Source of the DNA: Prevotella melaninogenica
Lineage (GTDB): Bacteria > Bacteroidota > Bacteroidia > Bacteroidales > Bacteroidaceae
DNA length: 64,000 bases
Reading direction: 5' to 3'
Assembly: GCF_018128065.1 (NCBI RefSeq)
Contig: NZ_CP072360.1
Location: forward strand, 1,492,501-1,556,500
Shown here: piece by piece, positions 17,257-26,274 of the stretch
Layout of the letters: the number at the start of each line of letters is the position of its first letter
Position numbering within the stretch: position 1 is the first letter of the stretch
Translations under genes and position numbers: made by a program
Notes under the pieces: generated by a model
The model's database searches: none
The model's input: only the letters and a program-made list of their open reading frames with translations
Told to the model about the DNA's origin: nothing

Positions 17257-17838
17257 TTAAAAGTTAAACCTTAGTCCAGCAGAAACAGCCGGACGGAAAC
17301 AATGCACATCCGTTCCAAAGAGGAAACGTCCCTGCGCCTTTACAAGAAAGAGAACCCTGTCCGTGAGGAACACTTCCACCGAGCCATGCACGGCACCGCC
17401 ATAGACAAAGCGGGAACGGTCGAGCAGTGTTGCCCCATCGGGCAGTAGCTTATTGTCCTCGTTCAGTTGCTCATAGCCACCCAAGGCGGATATGCCACCA
17501 TAGAGAAACACGTTCTTACCTCTGTCGGAAAGAACAGGGTGCATATAGCCCACCTGTAAGAGTGCATCCTTGAGTTTTACGTTATAACTTCTGTACGGCA
17601 TATTCTGCTGTTCATACTCTGCCATAACAAAGGTATAATTCTCACGCCCCAGATAACGGGTGAGTGCTGCTCCCATGCCGAAATTGTCAGCAGCAAGAAA
17701 CTTTTCGCCTTTGATAAGCGGAACACTCCCTACGACCTCTACGCCCCTTTGCTTGGGTATCAGTCGCTGTGCCTGCGATGGCAAGCTAAAAGCCATTGCC
17801 ACCGCAACGCAAACCGATAAAATGATTTTCTTCTTCAT
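17257..17838 (-). CDS. traO: Conjugal transfer protein TraO
   Basis: 193 residues from the ATG at 17838 (an upstream ATG at 17850 would extend it by four). Signal peptide MKKKIILSVCVAVAMAFSLP followed by SQAQ. The mature protein is an outer-membrane beta-barrel-like protein ending in Phe (LRFNF), as expected for BAM substrates, with repeating aromatic strands (VFLYGGISALGGY; RFVYGGAVHGSVEVF). This matches TraO of CTnDOT-type elements. It starts six bases before the traN stop. Confidence 0.9.
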   Translation of the reverse strand: MKKKIILSVCVAVAMAFSLPSQAQRLIPKQRGVEVVGSVPLIKGEKFLAADNFGMGAALTRYLGRENYTFVMAEYEQQNMPYRSYNVKLKDALLQVGYMHPVLSDRGKNVFLYGGISALGGYEQLNEDNKLLPDGATLLDRSRFVYGGAVHGSVEVFLTDRVLFLVKAQGRFLFGTDVHCFRPAVSAGLRFNF

Positions 17839-17843
17839 AATGT

Positions 17844-18794
17844 CTACCATTTCAGTTTGAGGTTATCAATCTTTTTTGCCAGTTGTAGGTCTTCTGCCGT
17901 CACATAAAAGGTCAGCGTACGACCGCCTTTTCTCTCATAGAGCGTCACTTCAAGCTGCTTGTCTTCTGCAAGAGAAAACTGTTCGAGTGCAAACACAGCG
18001 TGTTCACTACCCATGCCATGCACCTGCATCACCTGATGATAGGCACGAAGTGGCTGCAATACTTGCTCCTGTATGGCGGTGCGCTTTGCCATCTTCTTAT
18101 CTACAACCTTAAAGGTGATAAAATCCACCGAGTACGGCATATTCGTGCCGTTTTCCATACGAGTGTGGAAATACAGCAAGCCGTTATGGGCATACAAGCC
18201 ACGAAGCAGAAACTTCATACCGAACTGCTGTGCACCGATATGCTTGATACTACGTCTGTCGTTCTGATAGATAGTCTGCATCATCAGTTTTACTAACACA
18301 GGCGACTCGTTACCGAGTTCCTTAAAGTAAATGTCAGAGCGGTTGCTTGGCAGGCGTCCGTCCGTTGGTGACAAGAAGTCCTTCATCTCTATGCTGAGCT
18401 TCTCCGGCTCATCAGCATACTTTACGTTGAAAGCATAGAAAGAGCCGTCCTCACAGATGACACTCATATTGGTTTCCGTCTCAAAGTCCTTCACCGAAGC
18501 CTTTACACGCAGTACGTTCTCTGCATCCTCCGCCTTACCTGCAATGATGTTCTGTGAGCCCAAGTCTACATAGCGGATGGCAGAAGGGAAGATAAGATGC
18601 ACGGTCTTGTCAAAGGTGACGTCAAGACCATACGGCAGTACGACACGCCCCGTTGGTATGGCACGGCTCATACCTTGAAAAAGCTCTCCCGAAGTAAGCG
18701 GACGGCTTGGTGTCAGACCATCATTGTTTTCCTGTGCTGTAGCTGTTGCTCCCACCATGGCAAGCATAGCCATTGATAAAATAATTTTCTTCAT
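17844..18794 (-). CDS. traN: Conjugative transposon protein TraN (DUF4138)
   Basis: 316 residues from ATG 18794, which gives a normal signal peptide (MKKIILSMAMLAMVGATATA then QE). TraN proteins are VirB9-like core components linking TraM to the outer membrane. The N-terminal domain has VTFDKTVHLIFPSAIRYVDL and the C-terminal domain QEQVLQPLRAYHQVMQVHGMG and LYERKGGRTLTF, both conserved. A 12-codon extension upstream to 18830 lacks a signal and is unlikely to be used. A decayed piece of a second traN is at 15150-15213. Confidence 0.92.
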   Translation of the reverse strand: MKKIILSMAMLAMVGATATAQENNDGLTPSRPLTSGELFQGMSRAIPTGRVVLPYGLDVTFDKTVHLIFPSAIRYVDLGSQNIIAGKAEDAENVLRVKASVKDFETETNMSVICEDGSFYAFNVKYADEPEKLSIEMKDFLSPTDGRLPSNRSDIYFKELGNESPVLVKLMMQTIYQNDRRSIKHIGAQQFGMKFLLRGLYAHNGLLYFHTRMENGTNMPYSVDFITFKVVDKKMAKRTAIQEQVLQPLRAYHQVMQVHGMGSEHAVFALEQFSLAEDKQLEVTLYERKGGRTLTFYVTAEDLQLAKKIDNLKLKW

Positions 18795-18841
18795 TGTTCC
18801 TTTTGTTTTGATGTTATTTTTACTTATCATTTTCGATTGTT

Positions 18842-20110
18842 TTATTTGGACTGAACCAAGAAAAGGCGGTAGCCACCCTTGAGCGTTACCTTAATGGTGC
18901 GCAGTTTCTTCTGAAGCAGCTGACTTGCGCCCTGCATCACCCCACGGGCAGCCTCGGAGATAATCTGGTCCTTGGCAGAGGAAGCGAAGGTAAAGGATGT
19001 GCCCATTGAACCGCCGATGTTCGCCCCGACTTCCTTAAGCGCATTGATGTCCTCCGAACCTGGTATATACACTCCTTCCTGTCCGTCTGTATCGTATGCC
19101 GAGAGTTTGACGGCTATGATATGGCCGTCCACCTCAATGCTTTTGACAAGCAGGTGCATACGGTTACCCTCAATCTTGGCGACGGCTATGAGTCGGCTCT
19201 GCCGTGGAATACGCAAGCCCTGTACCTTGGCACTTTCAAGCAGACGGAGCACGACATTATCGCCCTCTTTGAGCGTCGTTGTCCTGTCCACCACCACTTT
19301 GAGTGTATTGCGCATCGTGGGTACAGCCGTGCTTGCGAGCGAATGAAAGCCCATATTACGAGCCTTCTTGCCGTATTCCTCCATAAAGTACACATCGCTC
19401 ATAGGCTGGTCAAGTGAAGAAACTATCTGCCTGTGCTCCGGCAGAACCTCCATTGCAGGCTTTTCGTTCTGCATGGTCTTGCCCTTAGCGGCTTCAGAGC
19501 CGCCTGCAGCTCCTTCCGTCTTCTCTTTTTCAGCAGTCAGACCGTTATTGAGGGTAGGTGGAGTTGATGCTTTAGGGAGATACTTCGCTGCCATCTGATA
19601 GCTCTTTTCCATCAAGGCAAGCTGCCGTTTCTCTTCATTGTCCTCCCTGCTGTCTTTGACAGAGAGTTCCTTTTTAAGGTTATCTATCTCCGAGCGCAGG
19701 GCTTCACGCTCCTGCTCGTGTGGGTCGGGAGCGTAAAAGGAGTTCAAGAGGCGATTGTTCTCTTCATAGCGATGCATGGAGCTTTCTATCTTTGCCGTAG
19801 AAGCAGCCGTCTCTGCACGCTGCGCCTCTGATGGAGCAGTGTTCTGTGCGAAATAGTCCGATAGTCTGCCCATCTCCTCGCGGGTCTGTTCCTCCTCGTG
19901 TGCCTTGTCGCCTAATTCGTAGGCTTTGAGCTTGTTTTCGGTGAGCTTTTCAGTCGTTGCCTGCGGGATGCTGTCATTGAGTCCCTGCTCCGCTGCGGTC
20001 TTATCCTTGCCCGAAGGTGCGAAGATAAACCACATCGAGAGGGCAAACAGCAGTCCCAAACCTCCGAAGACCAAGCCTTTCTTCATTTGTTCTTTCTGTT
20101 TATTATCCAT
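18842..20110 (-). CDS. traM: Conjugative transposon protein TraM (VirB10-like)
   Basis: 422 residues. One membrane helix near residues 13-30 (LVFGGLGLLFALSMWFIF) follows a short cytosolic tail. A long charged helical region (residues 60-200) has coiled-coil character (EEQTREEMGRLSDYF; SEIDNLKKELSVKDS). The C-terminal domain with EGDNVVLRLLESAKVQG and IGGSMGTSFTF is the VirB10-like TraM domain. It would span the periplasm in the channel core. Overlaps the traL end by eight bp. Confidence 0.92.
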   Translation of the reverse strand: MDNKQKEQMKKGLVFGGLGLLFALSMWFIFAPSGKDKTAAEQGLNDSIPQATTEKLTENKLKAYELGDKAHEEEQTREEMGRLSDYFAQNTAPSEAQRAETAASTAKIESSMHRYEENNRLLNSFYAPDPHEQEREALRSEIDNLKKELSVKDSREDNEEKRQLALMEKSYQMAAKYLPKASTPPTLNNGLTAEKEKTEGAAGGSEAAKGKTMQNEKPAMEVLPEHRQIVSSLDQPMSDVYFMEEYGKKARNMGFHSLASTAVPTMRNTLKVVVDRTTTLKEGDNVVLRLLESAKVQGLRIPRQSRLIAVAKIEGNRMHLLVKSIEVDGHIIAVKLSAYDTDGQEGVYIPGSEDINALKEVGANIGGSMGTSFTFASSAKDQIISEAARGVMQGASQLLQKKLRTIKVTLKGGYRLFLVQSK

Positions 20111-20405
20111 TTTCCTTGATTGTTTGATGATGTTGTAGGTAAAAATTGCCGTGTAACTCGTGTAAAGTGCTGTCCGTCCGTATGGGACTGTCCGTCAGCT
20201 TTCCCGTGGGGATGGGTAGTTTCTCCGTCTTTGGAGGAAGGAAAAACTGTGCTATCATCCAAAGCGAGCAGAGCAGATAGATGAAGCTCAGCCCATAGAC
20301 GATTTCCTTTCTCTGCCTTATCGTGAGTCTTTCACAACGATGGCGGAGCCACAGGTGAAAGCGCAGATAATGACGTGAGCGTAAAAAGTTTCTTTTCCTT
20401 GCCAT
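20103..20405 (-). CDS. traL: Conjugative transposon protein TraL (DUF3989)
   Basis: 100 residues. A very basic N-terminus (MARKRNFLRSRHYLRFHLWL, then RHRCERL) precedes one membrane helix near 37-56 (IVYGLSFIYLLCSLWMIAQF) and a short periplasmic tail. Size, topology and place between traK and traM identify TraL/DUF3989. Its end overlaps the traM start. Confidence 0.85.
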   Translation of the reverse strand: MARKRNFLRSRHYLRFHLWLRHRCERLTIRQRKEIVYGLSFIYLLCSLWMIAQFFLPPKTEKLPIPTGKLTDSPIRTDSTLHELHGNFYLQHHQTIKENG

Positions 20406-20409
20406 AGCC

Positions 20410-21033
20410 TTACCGTTTATAAGTCTGTATGTCCCTGTTCTCCTTGACGAGGAAGTTCTCCATCAGGAAGCCTTGTGGGTTGTTGTCCGAACGGACAGAG
20501 TTCTGCAGCGTGCAGGTTGTAATGAGACTGCGCTCCGTGACGTTGCTCTGTCTGACGATGAACTGCCGTGCATAGGTCGTTACCGTATAAGGGTAAGTAT
20601 TAAAGTTGCAGTGGATAGAGTCCACCTCTATGCGCTGATTGACATTACCCGATATGGCACGGTTATAATAGCCCTTCTCTGCCAAGTCTTTATAATAGTT
20701 GAAAGCCGACTTGTCACACAGGAGGAAGGCACGCTCCATATTCTTCTCAATAGCATCCTTGTCAGGCGCAATGGTGAAGAACAGCTCATGGAAGCGACGT
20801 ACATGCTCCCTTGCCTCCACGGGACGGTTTCGGCTTGCATCCTGACTGAGGGCAAGCATGAGTGACTTTCCCTGGTCAAGCACATAGATTTTCTCCCGCT
20901 GCTCCTTGGCGAAGCTGTACGAGGCATAGACGGCATAACCGCTCACCGCCACGCAGACGATGGCAAAGACAAAGGCATAGAGTCTTATCTGTCTGAATGA
21001 AGTCTCGATATTACCAAGTGATTTGAATTCCAT
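20410..21033 (-). CDS. traK: Conjugative transposon protein TraK (VirB8-like)
   Basis: 207 residues from the ATG at 21033 (MEFKSLGNIETSFRQIRLYA), the conserved TraK start; longer in-frame extensions run into traJ and lack protein character. One membrane helix near 20-40 (FVFAIVCVAVSGYAVYASYS) and a periplasmic VirB8-like domain (residues 60-207). It starts 24 bp after traJ and ends four bp before traL. Confidence 0.92.
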   Translation of the reverse strand: MEFKSLGNIETSFRQIRLYAFVFAIVCVAVSGYAVYASYSFAKEQREKIYVLDQGKSLMLALSQDASRNRPVEAREHVRRFHELFFTIAPDKDAIEKNMERAFLLCDKSAFNYYKDLAEKGYYNRAISGNVNQRIEVDSIHCNFNTYPYTVTTYARQFIVRQSNVTERSLITTCTLQNSVRSDNNPQGFLMENFLVKENRDIQTYKR

Positions 21034-21056
21034 TTTTTTCCTTTCTTTATTAGTGA

Positions 21057-22094
21057 TTACTTTCCTTTGAGCAGTGCACCCTTGATACGTCCACCGACAT
21101 TTCCGATGACCGACCCTGCACCTGCCGCGGCATATCTTCCGCCCGTGTAGGCACTTTGTGCACCGCGCTGTGCAGCTTGATTGACATTGCGACCATAAGA
21201 GCCGATACCACCGCCGGCTTCGATAATCCAGCCTGCAACGGTGGGAACGCAGAAGTAACCTACAATGCCGATGAGGAAGAAGACGATGTAGTACCACGTC
21301 CCCGAATCAGGCAGGTAGTTAGGGTCACTGAGTGCTTCAATATCCTTCTCTATCATCAGCACCTGTATCTTGGTGAGCAGAGCTGTTAAGATAGAGCTGA
21401 CGGGCAGCCACAGATAGACCGATATATAGCGTGAGAACCAAGCCGTGAGCGAACCCGACAACCCGTCCCACACGGCAATGCCGAAGACTATCGGACCGAG
21501 AATGGAAAGGACGATGAGCATGAACGTACGCAGCGTGTCGATGATAAGCCCTGCGGCATGGAACAGCAGCTCCATGAGGTCGTGCACCATCTTCATCACC
21601 CATTGCTTGGTCTGATAGGCAGCACGCTCGGCATACATACCCGCTATCGTCACGGCATCTTCAGGTCCGATGATGCCCATTTCCTCTATCTTCTCATCGA
21701 ACTTCTCGTTGGAGACAAGGTAGGCTGTTTCAGGATTCCTAAGGTAGGCTTCCTCTTGCAACTTGTCCCGCTTGGCAGTAAGCTCGGCAAGGTTCCCCTC
21801 CTGCTGGTGTACCATCATCTCCGTTCCCTGCACTACGGGCGAGAGAACGGCATTCATCGTACCCAGTACGACTGTCGGGAAGAACATGATGCAAAAGCCC
21901 AGCACAAAAGGTCGGAGAAGTGGAAAAACGTCTATCGCCTCGGCACGGGCAATGGAAGCCCATACCCGAAGAGCAATGTAAAAGAGTGCGCCCAAGCCTG
22001 CAATGCCCTTGGCAATGCCTGTCATCTGGGCGCAGAGCGGCATCATCTCTTCATAGGTTGAGCGTAGCAGCTCGTGTAAACTGGCAAAATCCAT
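21057..22094 (-). CDS. traJ: Conjugative transposon protein TraJ (VirB6-like)
   Basis: 345 residues from ATG 22094. It is a polytopic inner-membrane protein with about six hydrophobic segments (for example GIAGLGALFYIALRVWASIA, VLGFCIMFFPTVVLGTM, TFMLIVLSILGPIVFGIAVW and FFLIGIVGYFCVPTVAGWII), ending with a Gly-rich, basic tail (GGRIKGALLKGK). This is the TraJ/VirB6-like channel component. A TTG six bases upstream is an alternative start. Confidence 0.92.
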   Translation of the reverse strand: MDFASLHELLRSTYEEMMPLCAQMTGIAKGIAGLGALFYIALRVWASIARAEAIDVFPLLRPFVLGFCIMFFPTVVLGTMNAVLSPVVQGTEMMVHQQEGNLAELTAKRDKLQEEAYLRNPETAYLVSNEKFDEKIEEMGIIGPEDAVTIAGMYAERAAYQTKQWVMKMVHDLMELLFHAAGLIIDTLRTFMLIVLSILGPIVFGIAVWDGLSGSLTAWFSRYISVYLWLPVSSILTALLTKIQVLMIEKDIEALSDPNYLPDSGTWYYIVFFLIGIVGYFCVPTVAGWIIEAGGGIGSYGRNVNQAAQRGAQSAYTGGRYAAAGAGSVIGNVGGRIKGALLKGK

Positions 22095-22134
22095 AAGCAA
22101 GTGTGTTTAGATGTATGAATCACCAATGACCTGA

Positions 22135-22767
22135 TTACCAATACCTGCTTGCCGTATTGCCGTAGAGTGCTTTGACGGAGGCAAGGTTGTTCTTTTCTCT
22201 TGCACGCACGTAGCTCACGGAAATGTTCTTCCTTGTGTAATACGACACGAGCGAGCGGTTTTCCCTCAGTGTGGTATAAATACGGTCGATTGCCTGCATA
22301 CGCTCGTGGTCGTTCATCGAGAGAACACCCGACTTGACGATGGACTTGAGTTCCTTGAGACTCTCACCGCTCTGCTCCAGAAGCTTGGCATAGCCCGAAG
22401 CCATTGCAGCAAGTTCTGAAGGGCGGAAGTTCTTGTCCGAGAGCATTTTCTTATACGAGGTGACGTAAATCTCCGAGATGTCGCCCACCATCAGGATGCA
22501 CTCCTTGACCTTGTAGGCATCCCCAATGAGGTTGTTCACTTTCTTCAGCGCATCGTAATACTTCTTGGTGTCGTTGTAGAGTTTTTCCACCTCCTTGAAT
22601 CCGTCCAAGGTGTTCTTCACCGTCTTCGAAGCTGTTGCTATCTCCTTGACCGAATTGACGATGTTGCCGGCGAAGTTACCGGGATCGGTTACTACCCACT
22701 GTGCGTGGGCTTTTCCGCTGAATAAAAGGACGGTGCCCATCAGCAGCATTAAAATTCTTGTTTTCAT
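22135..22767 (-). CDS. traI: Conjugative transposon protein TraI (DUF4141)
   Basis: 210 residues with a signal peptide (MKTRILMLLMGTVLLFSGKA then HAQW). The mature protein is helical (GFKEVEKLYNDTKKYYDALK) and resembles VirB5-like periplasmic proteins; DUF4141/TraI of CTnDOT-type elements has this size and position. It starts 200 bp downstream of traG; that gap holds three phased dyads, the only sizable gap apart from that between traD and traE, so traI may have its own control. Confidence 0.9.
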   Translation of the reverse strand: MKTRILMLLMGTVLLFSGKAHAQWVVTDPGNFAGNIVNSVKEIATASKTVKNTLDGFKEVEKLYNDTKKYYDALKKVNNLIGDAYKVKECILMVGDISEIYVTSYKKMLSDKNFRPSELAAMASGYAKLLEQSGESLKELKSIVKSGVLSMNDHERMQAIDRIYTTLRENRSLVSYYTRKNISVSYVRAREKNNLASVKALYGNTASRYW

Positions 22768-22853
22768 TGTTCTTTTTGTTTATGATGTGAATACTATGTT
22801 TGTCTGAATGTCCACTAAGGGATGTCTATTCAGCTTGCTGTTATAGGGATAAG

Positions 22854-22915
22854 TTGGACAAGTTAGTCCAAGTATTTGGACACGACTGTCTAATTGATTG
22901 GACACGTTTGTCCAA
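22854..22915. repeat. Three 18-bp dyads spaced 22 bp apart, upstream of traI
   Basis: TTGGACAAGTTAGTCCAA (22854-22871), TTGGACACGACTGTCTAA (22876-22893) and TTGGACACGTTTGTCCAA (22898-22915). Each is a TTGGAC/GTCCAA inverted repeat (the middle one has one mismatch). The start-to-start distance is exactly 22 bp both times, about two helical turns, so all would face the same side of the DNA. They lie in the 200-bp gap between traG and traI. Confidence 0.85.
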
Positions 22916-22967
22916 TTGTTTATCCACGTTTGGCTAAACCAATACATTTTTTACATGTCTTGTCCGA

Positions 22968-25481
22968 TTAACGGTTTCGTGCAGCCCGTTTCTCTTGTGC
23001 AAGCTGACGAATAGCCGTTTCGATGTCCCCACCGAGCTGTGCCGCCCTGTTCATTACCTCCACCTTCTCGGTTTCCTCCGTGGTGTAGGTGAGGTATTCC
23101 TCCATGCTCACTTCCGTGGCATAGACAGCACTCTGCATACCGCCCAGCCCTATCCACACTTCCTTGTAGAGTCGGTTCGGGTCGTTGTTCTGGTTGATGG
23201 ATAGTATCTGGCTCTTTTCCTTTTCCGAAAGGCCGAGCATCGCCTGTATGCCGTCGAACTTGGTCATGTACTTGCGCTGATCGAGCAGTATCTTGCAGTC
23301 GGAGTTGTTGATGATGCTCTCCTTGACGATGGGCGACTGAATGATGTCGTCCACTTCCTGCGTTACGACAATGGCTTCCCCGAAATACTTTCTCACCGTC
23401 TTGTAGAGATACTTGATGTAGTCCGCCATGTTTGCCGAAGCGATGGCTTTCCACGCTTCCTCGATGAGTATCATCTTGCGGACACCCTTTAATCGGCGCA
23501 TCTTGTTGATGAAGGCTTCCATGATGATAATCGTCACCACAGGAAAGAGGTCCTTGTTGTCCTTCACTTGGTCGATTTCAAAGACGATGAAGCGTTTAGA
23601 GAGCAGGTCGATGTTCTTGTCCGAGTTCAAAAGAAAGTCGTAACGACCGCCTTTATAGTATTGCTTGAGTGTCGTCAGGAGGTTATTGATGTTGAAATCC
23701 GAGAGCGTCACCTTGATGTCCCGTTTCTCCATATCCTTGCGATAGACGTCTCGCAGGTATTCATAGAAAGTATTAAAACAGGGCGTAACACTATGGTCTG
23801 CACATATCAGCTCGATGTACGAGTTCACGGCAGAGCCAAGTTCACCTGCCTCGGTCTTCGTGATATGCTCATCAGCACTCTTCCAGAGCGTGAGCAGCAG
23901 CGTACAGATACTCTCCCTTTTCTCTACATCGAAGAAATAGTCGTCGGTGTAGAAGGGATTAAAGGAAATCGGGCTTTCATTGGTATAGGTGAAATAAACC
24001 CCATCTTCGCCTTTGGTCTTGCGGTGGATGAGTTCGCACAATCCCTGATACGAGTTTCCTGTATCGACCAAGAGGACGTGCGCCCCTTGCTCGTAATACT
24101 GGCGTACCATGTGGTTGGTGAAAAAAGACTTACCACTGCCCGAAGGACCCAAGATGAACTTGTTACGGTTGGTGATGACTCCCTTTTTCATCGGCAAATC
24201 CGATATATCTAAGTGGACGGGTTTTCCAGAAAGGCGGTCTGCCATCTTGATGCCAAAGGGTGAGAGCGAGTCCTTATAGTTCGTCTCTGCCGTAAAGAAA
24301 CAGAGGGCAGGCTCGATAAAAGTATAGAACGACTCTTCTGCAGGAAAGTCTGCCGCATTGCCGGGAATACCCGCCCAGTAGAGCGTTGCCGCATCAATGG
24401 TATTGTGACGTGGGTGGCATTCCATAAGAGCAAGTGCAGAGCCTACGTCATTCTTAATCTGGCGAAGTTCTTCCTTATCGCTGCTCCATGCCAGTACGTT
24501 GAAGTGGGCACGGATAGATGTCAGCCCCTGTGAGTGGGCAATATTGAGATACTCCTGTATCCATTCCTCGTTGATCTGGTTGCTACGGCTGTAGCGTGCC
24601 AGCGAGTGCATGTTTCTTGCCTGCTTCTCGAAGCGTTCCAAGTTGGCATCGCTATCCTCGATAAAGAGGTACTGGTTATAAATGTGGTTACACGGCAGCA
24701 TCAAGCCCACAGGCGAGGCAAAGGAAAGTCGACAGTCGCTTCGGTCGGTGGATAACCGCTCGTATCGGCTGTCCGTGCTGACTGTTGTCGGCAGGTCATC
24801 CGTATCACTGAGTGTATGCAGACAAAGCATATTGTCGCCCACACGCACAAGGTCTGCGCCTAGACGGATGTCCTCCAAAGACGCGTGTCCTTCTTCTGAT
24901 AGAGAGAAATACCTGTCGAGTAGTCCGCCCTTTTCATTTGTGCCAACTAACTCTTCTTCTGTCATGCGGACAATCCTTAGCTGCTCGGTATCGTTGATGA
25001 TACGCTCGAACTGGTCTACGGCTTCCATGAACTTCATCACCTCGTCCTTGTTGGTAATCTCCTTTGGTAGCAGGTGTCCACGGCAGAGCGAAGAAAAATT
25101 GCTCTGTTGTGCCATACGCTGCTTGTTGGTCTTGGTAAGGAAGAGATAGACTGAATGGTGGAGATACGGACGTTCGTTGAAATGCCGTTCAGAGGAACGG
25201 GCAAGGAAGCTCAGTCCGCCATCGGAGAGCTTTCCTTGATAGTCCTCCTTGATGAACCAGTCCTGCTTGTGTACGATGCTGTAATTGGGTAGCACCTTGA
25301 TTGCCTTATGCCAGGCAGAGTGCATTGCTTCGTATTCTGTAGAGGTGACGGTAAAGAGTTCGGGCAGCTCCACACGGAAAGCCACCGTGATGTCAGCATC
25401 CTTGCTCACCATACACCCCTGCTCTATGGAGAGTAGCGGGAACTTCGATTCCAAGGTAGTTATCTTGCTTTTATTTCTCAT
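22968..25481 (-). CDS. traG: Conjugation ATPase TraG (VirB4-like)
   Basis: 837 residues, usual length. The N-terminal VirB4 region (1-400) is followed by a Walker A motif GPSGSGKS near residues 445-452 and the LLVDTGNSYQGL segment, then Walker B-like KMILIEEAWKAIA near 680 and the conserved VTQEVDD box. It powers assembly of the transfer channel at the inner membrane. Its ATG overlaps the traF stop by four bases. Confidence 0.95.
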   Translation of the reverse strand: MRNKSKITTLESKFPLLSIEQGCMVSKDADITVAFRVELPELFTVTSTEYEAMHSAWHKAIKVLPNYSIVHKQDWFIKEDYQGKLSDGGLSFLARSSERHFNERPYLHHSVYLFLTKTNKQRMAQQSNFSSLCRGHLLPKEITNKDEVMKFMEAVDQFERIINDTEQLRIVRMTEEELVGTNEKGGLLDRYFSLSEEGHASLEDIRLGADLVRVGDNMLCLHTLSDTDDLPTTVSTDSRYERLSTDRSDCRLSFASPVGLMLPCNHIYNQYLFIEDSDANLERFEKQARNMHSLARYSRSNQINEEWIQEYLNIAHSQGLTSIRAHFNVLAWSSDKEELRQIKNDVGSALALMECHPRHNTIDAATLYWAGIPGNAADFPAEESFYTFIEPALCFFTAETNYKDSLSPFGIKMADRLSGKPVHLDISDLPMKKGVITNRNKFILGPSGSGKSFFTNHMVRQYYEQGAHVLLVDTGNSYQGLCELIHRKTKGEDGVYFTYTNESPISFNPFYTDDYFFDVEKRESICTLLLTLWKSADEHITKTEAGELGSAVNSYIELICADHSVTPCFNTFYEYLRDVYRKDMEKRDIKVTLSDFNINNLLTTLKQYYKGGRYDFLLNSDKNIDLLSKRFIVFEIDQVKDNKDLFPVVTIIIMEAFINKMRRLKGVRKMILIEEAWKAIASANMADYIKYLYKTVRKYFGEAIVVTQEVDDIIQSPIVKESIINNSDCKILLDQRKYMTKFDGIQAMLGLSEKEKSQILSINQNNDPNRLYKEVWIGLGGMQSAVYATEVSMEEYLTYTTEETEKVEVMNRAAQLGGDIETAIRQLAQEKRAARNR

Positions 25482-25813
25482 TTCTTCGCTTTCTTTGGTT
25501 GAAGGTTACGGATAAGGTGGCAGACCGTACGGCGGTTCACAAGGTAGCGTGGGTGCATACGCACTGCTCCTTTCTTCATCAATCCATATTGCCCGTACTT
25601 TCTGTTCATGGTGAACGTTTGCCACACCACTATGGTGGCACCCACTACACCTATGACAAGACAGGCTATCTGACTGATGCCGCAGAGATAGAGAATGACC
25701 ACGAGAATGAAGACTGCCAGCAACCCTCCTGCAAAGAGGAAGAGGTACTGTGCCTTCAAGCCCTTGAATTCCACCGTCCGGCCTACACCCTTGTTGATTT
25801 CAAATGCTGCCAT
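25478..25813 (-). CDS. traF: Conjugative transposon protein TraF (DUF4133)
   Basis: 111 residues with two adjacent membrane helices near 24-70 (YLFLFAGGLLAVFILVVILY and a second with LVIGVVGATIVVWQTF), a basic C-terminus. This is the VirB3-like TraF/DUF4133 protein. It lies between traE (four bp away) and traG (four bp overlap). Confidence 0.92.
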   Translation of the reverse strand: MAAFEINKGVGRTVEFKGLKAQYLFLFAGGLLAVFILVVILYLCGISQIACLVIGVVGATIVVWQTFTMNRKYGQYGLMKKGAVRMHPRYLVNRRTVCHLIRNLQPKKAKK

Positions 25814-25817
25814 CGCC

Positions 25818-26120
25818 TTACAGGAAGAAACTTCTCAGGATAGTGGCAGCCACGATGAGGAAGATACATGCACCGAACCAAGAGGCTGCGGTCTTGCTCG
25901 TATCGGGGTCACCACTTGAGAACTTGTTATACACTTTTATTCCTCCAATCAACCCCACTACCGCCCCTACGGCATAAATGAGTTTCGTGCCGGGATCGAA
26001 GTAGGAGGTTACCATTTTCGTTGCTTCATTGATTCCGGCAATGCCGTTGCCTTGTGCGTATGCTCCTATGGCGGTAGCCGTCAGCAGTAACAGCATTGTG
26101 ATTTTCTTTTTGTTGTTCAT
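25818..26120 (-). CDS. traE: Conjugative transposon protein TraE (DUF4134)
   Basis: 100 residues. A signal-like N-terminus (MLLLLTATAIGAYAQ) and two membrane helices (LIYAVGAVVGLIGGIKVYN; FGACIFLIVAATILRSFFL). This is the VirB2-like TraE/DUF4134 pilin candidate. It opens the inner cluster E-F-G, 154 bp downstream of traD. Confidence 0.92.
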   Translation of the reverse strand: MNNKKKITMLLLLTATAIGAYAQGNGIAGINEATKMVTSYFDPGTKLIYAVGAVVGLIGGIKVYNKFSSGDPDTSKTAASWFGACIFLIVAATILRSFFL

Positions 26121-26176
26121 TGTTCTTTTTATTTTAAGTTGTTAAATGAATTGTTTTCTTTTAGATAGAGGTGGTA

Positions 26177-26240
26177 AGGGGTGGCTCGGTTTTATCGTAT
26201 GACAGATATGGGATGATTGTTTTACTTTTGAGCCACCCCT
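26177..26240. promoter_or_regulatory. Long-range 11-bp inverted repeat between traD and traE
   Basis: AGGGGTGGCTC (26177-26187) and GAGCCACCCCT (26230-26240) are perfect complements with a 42-nt spacer. No T-tract follows in either direction, so a plain terminator is unlikely. Confidence 0.6.
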
Positions 26241-26274
26241 CGAACACTGTACAATATGAACAAAAACACTAGTT

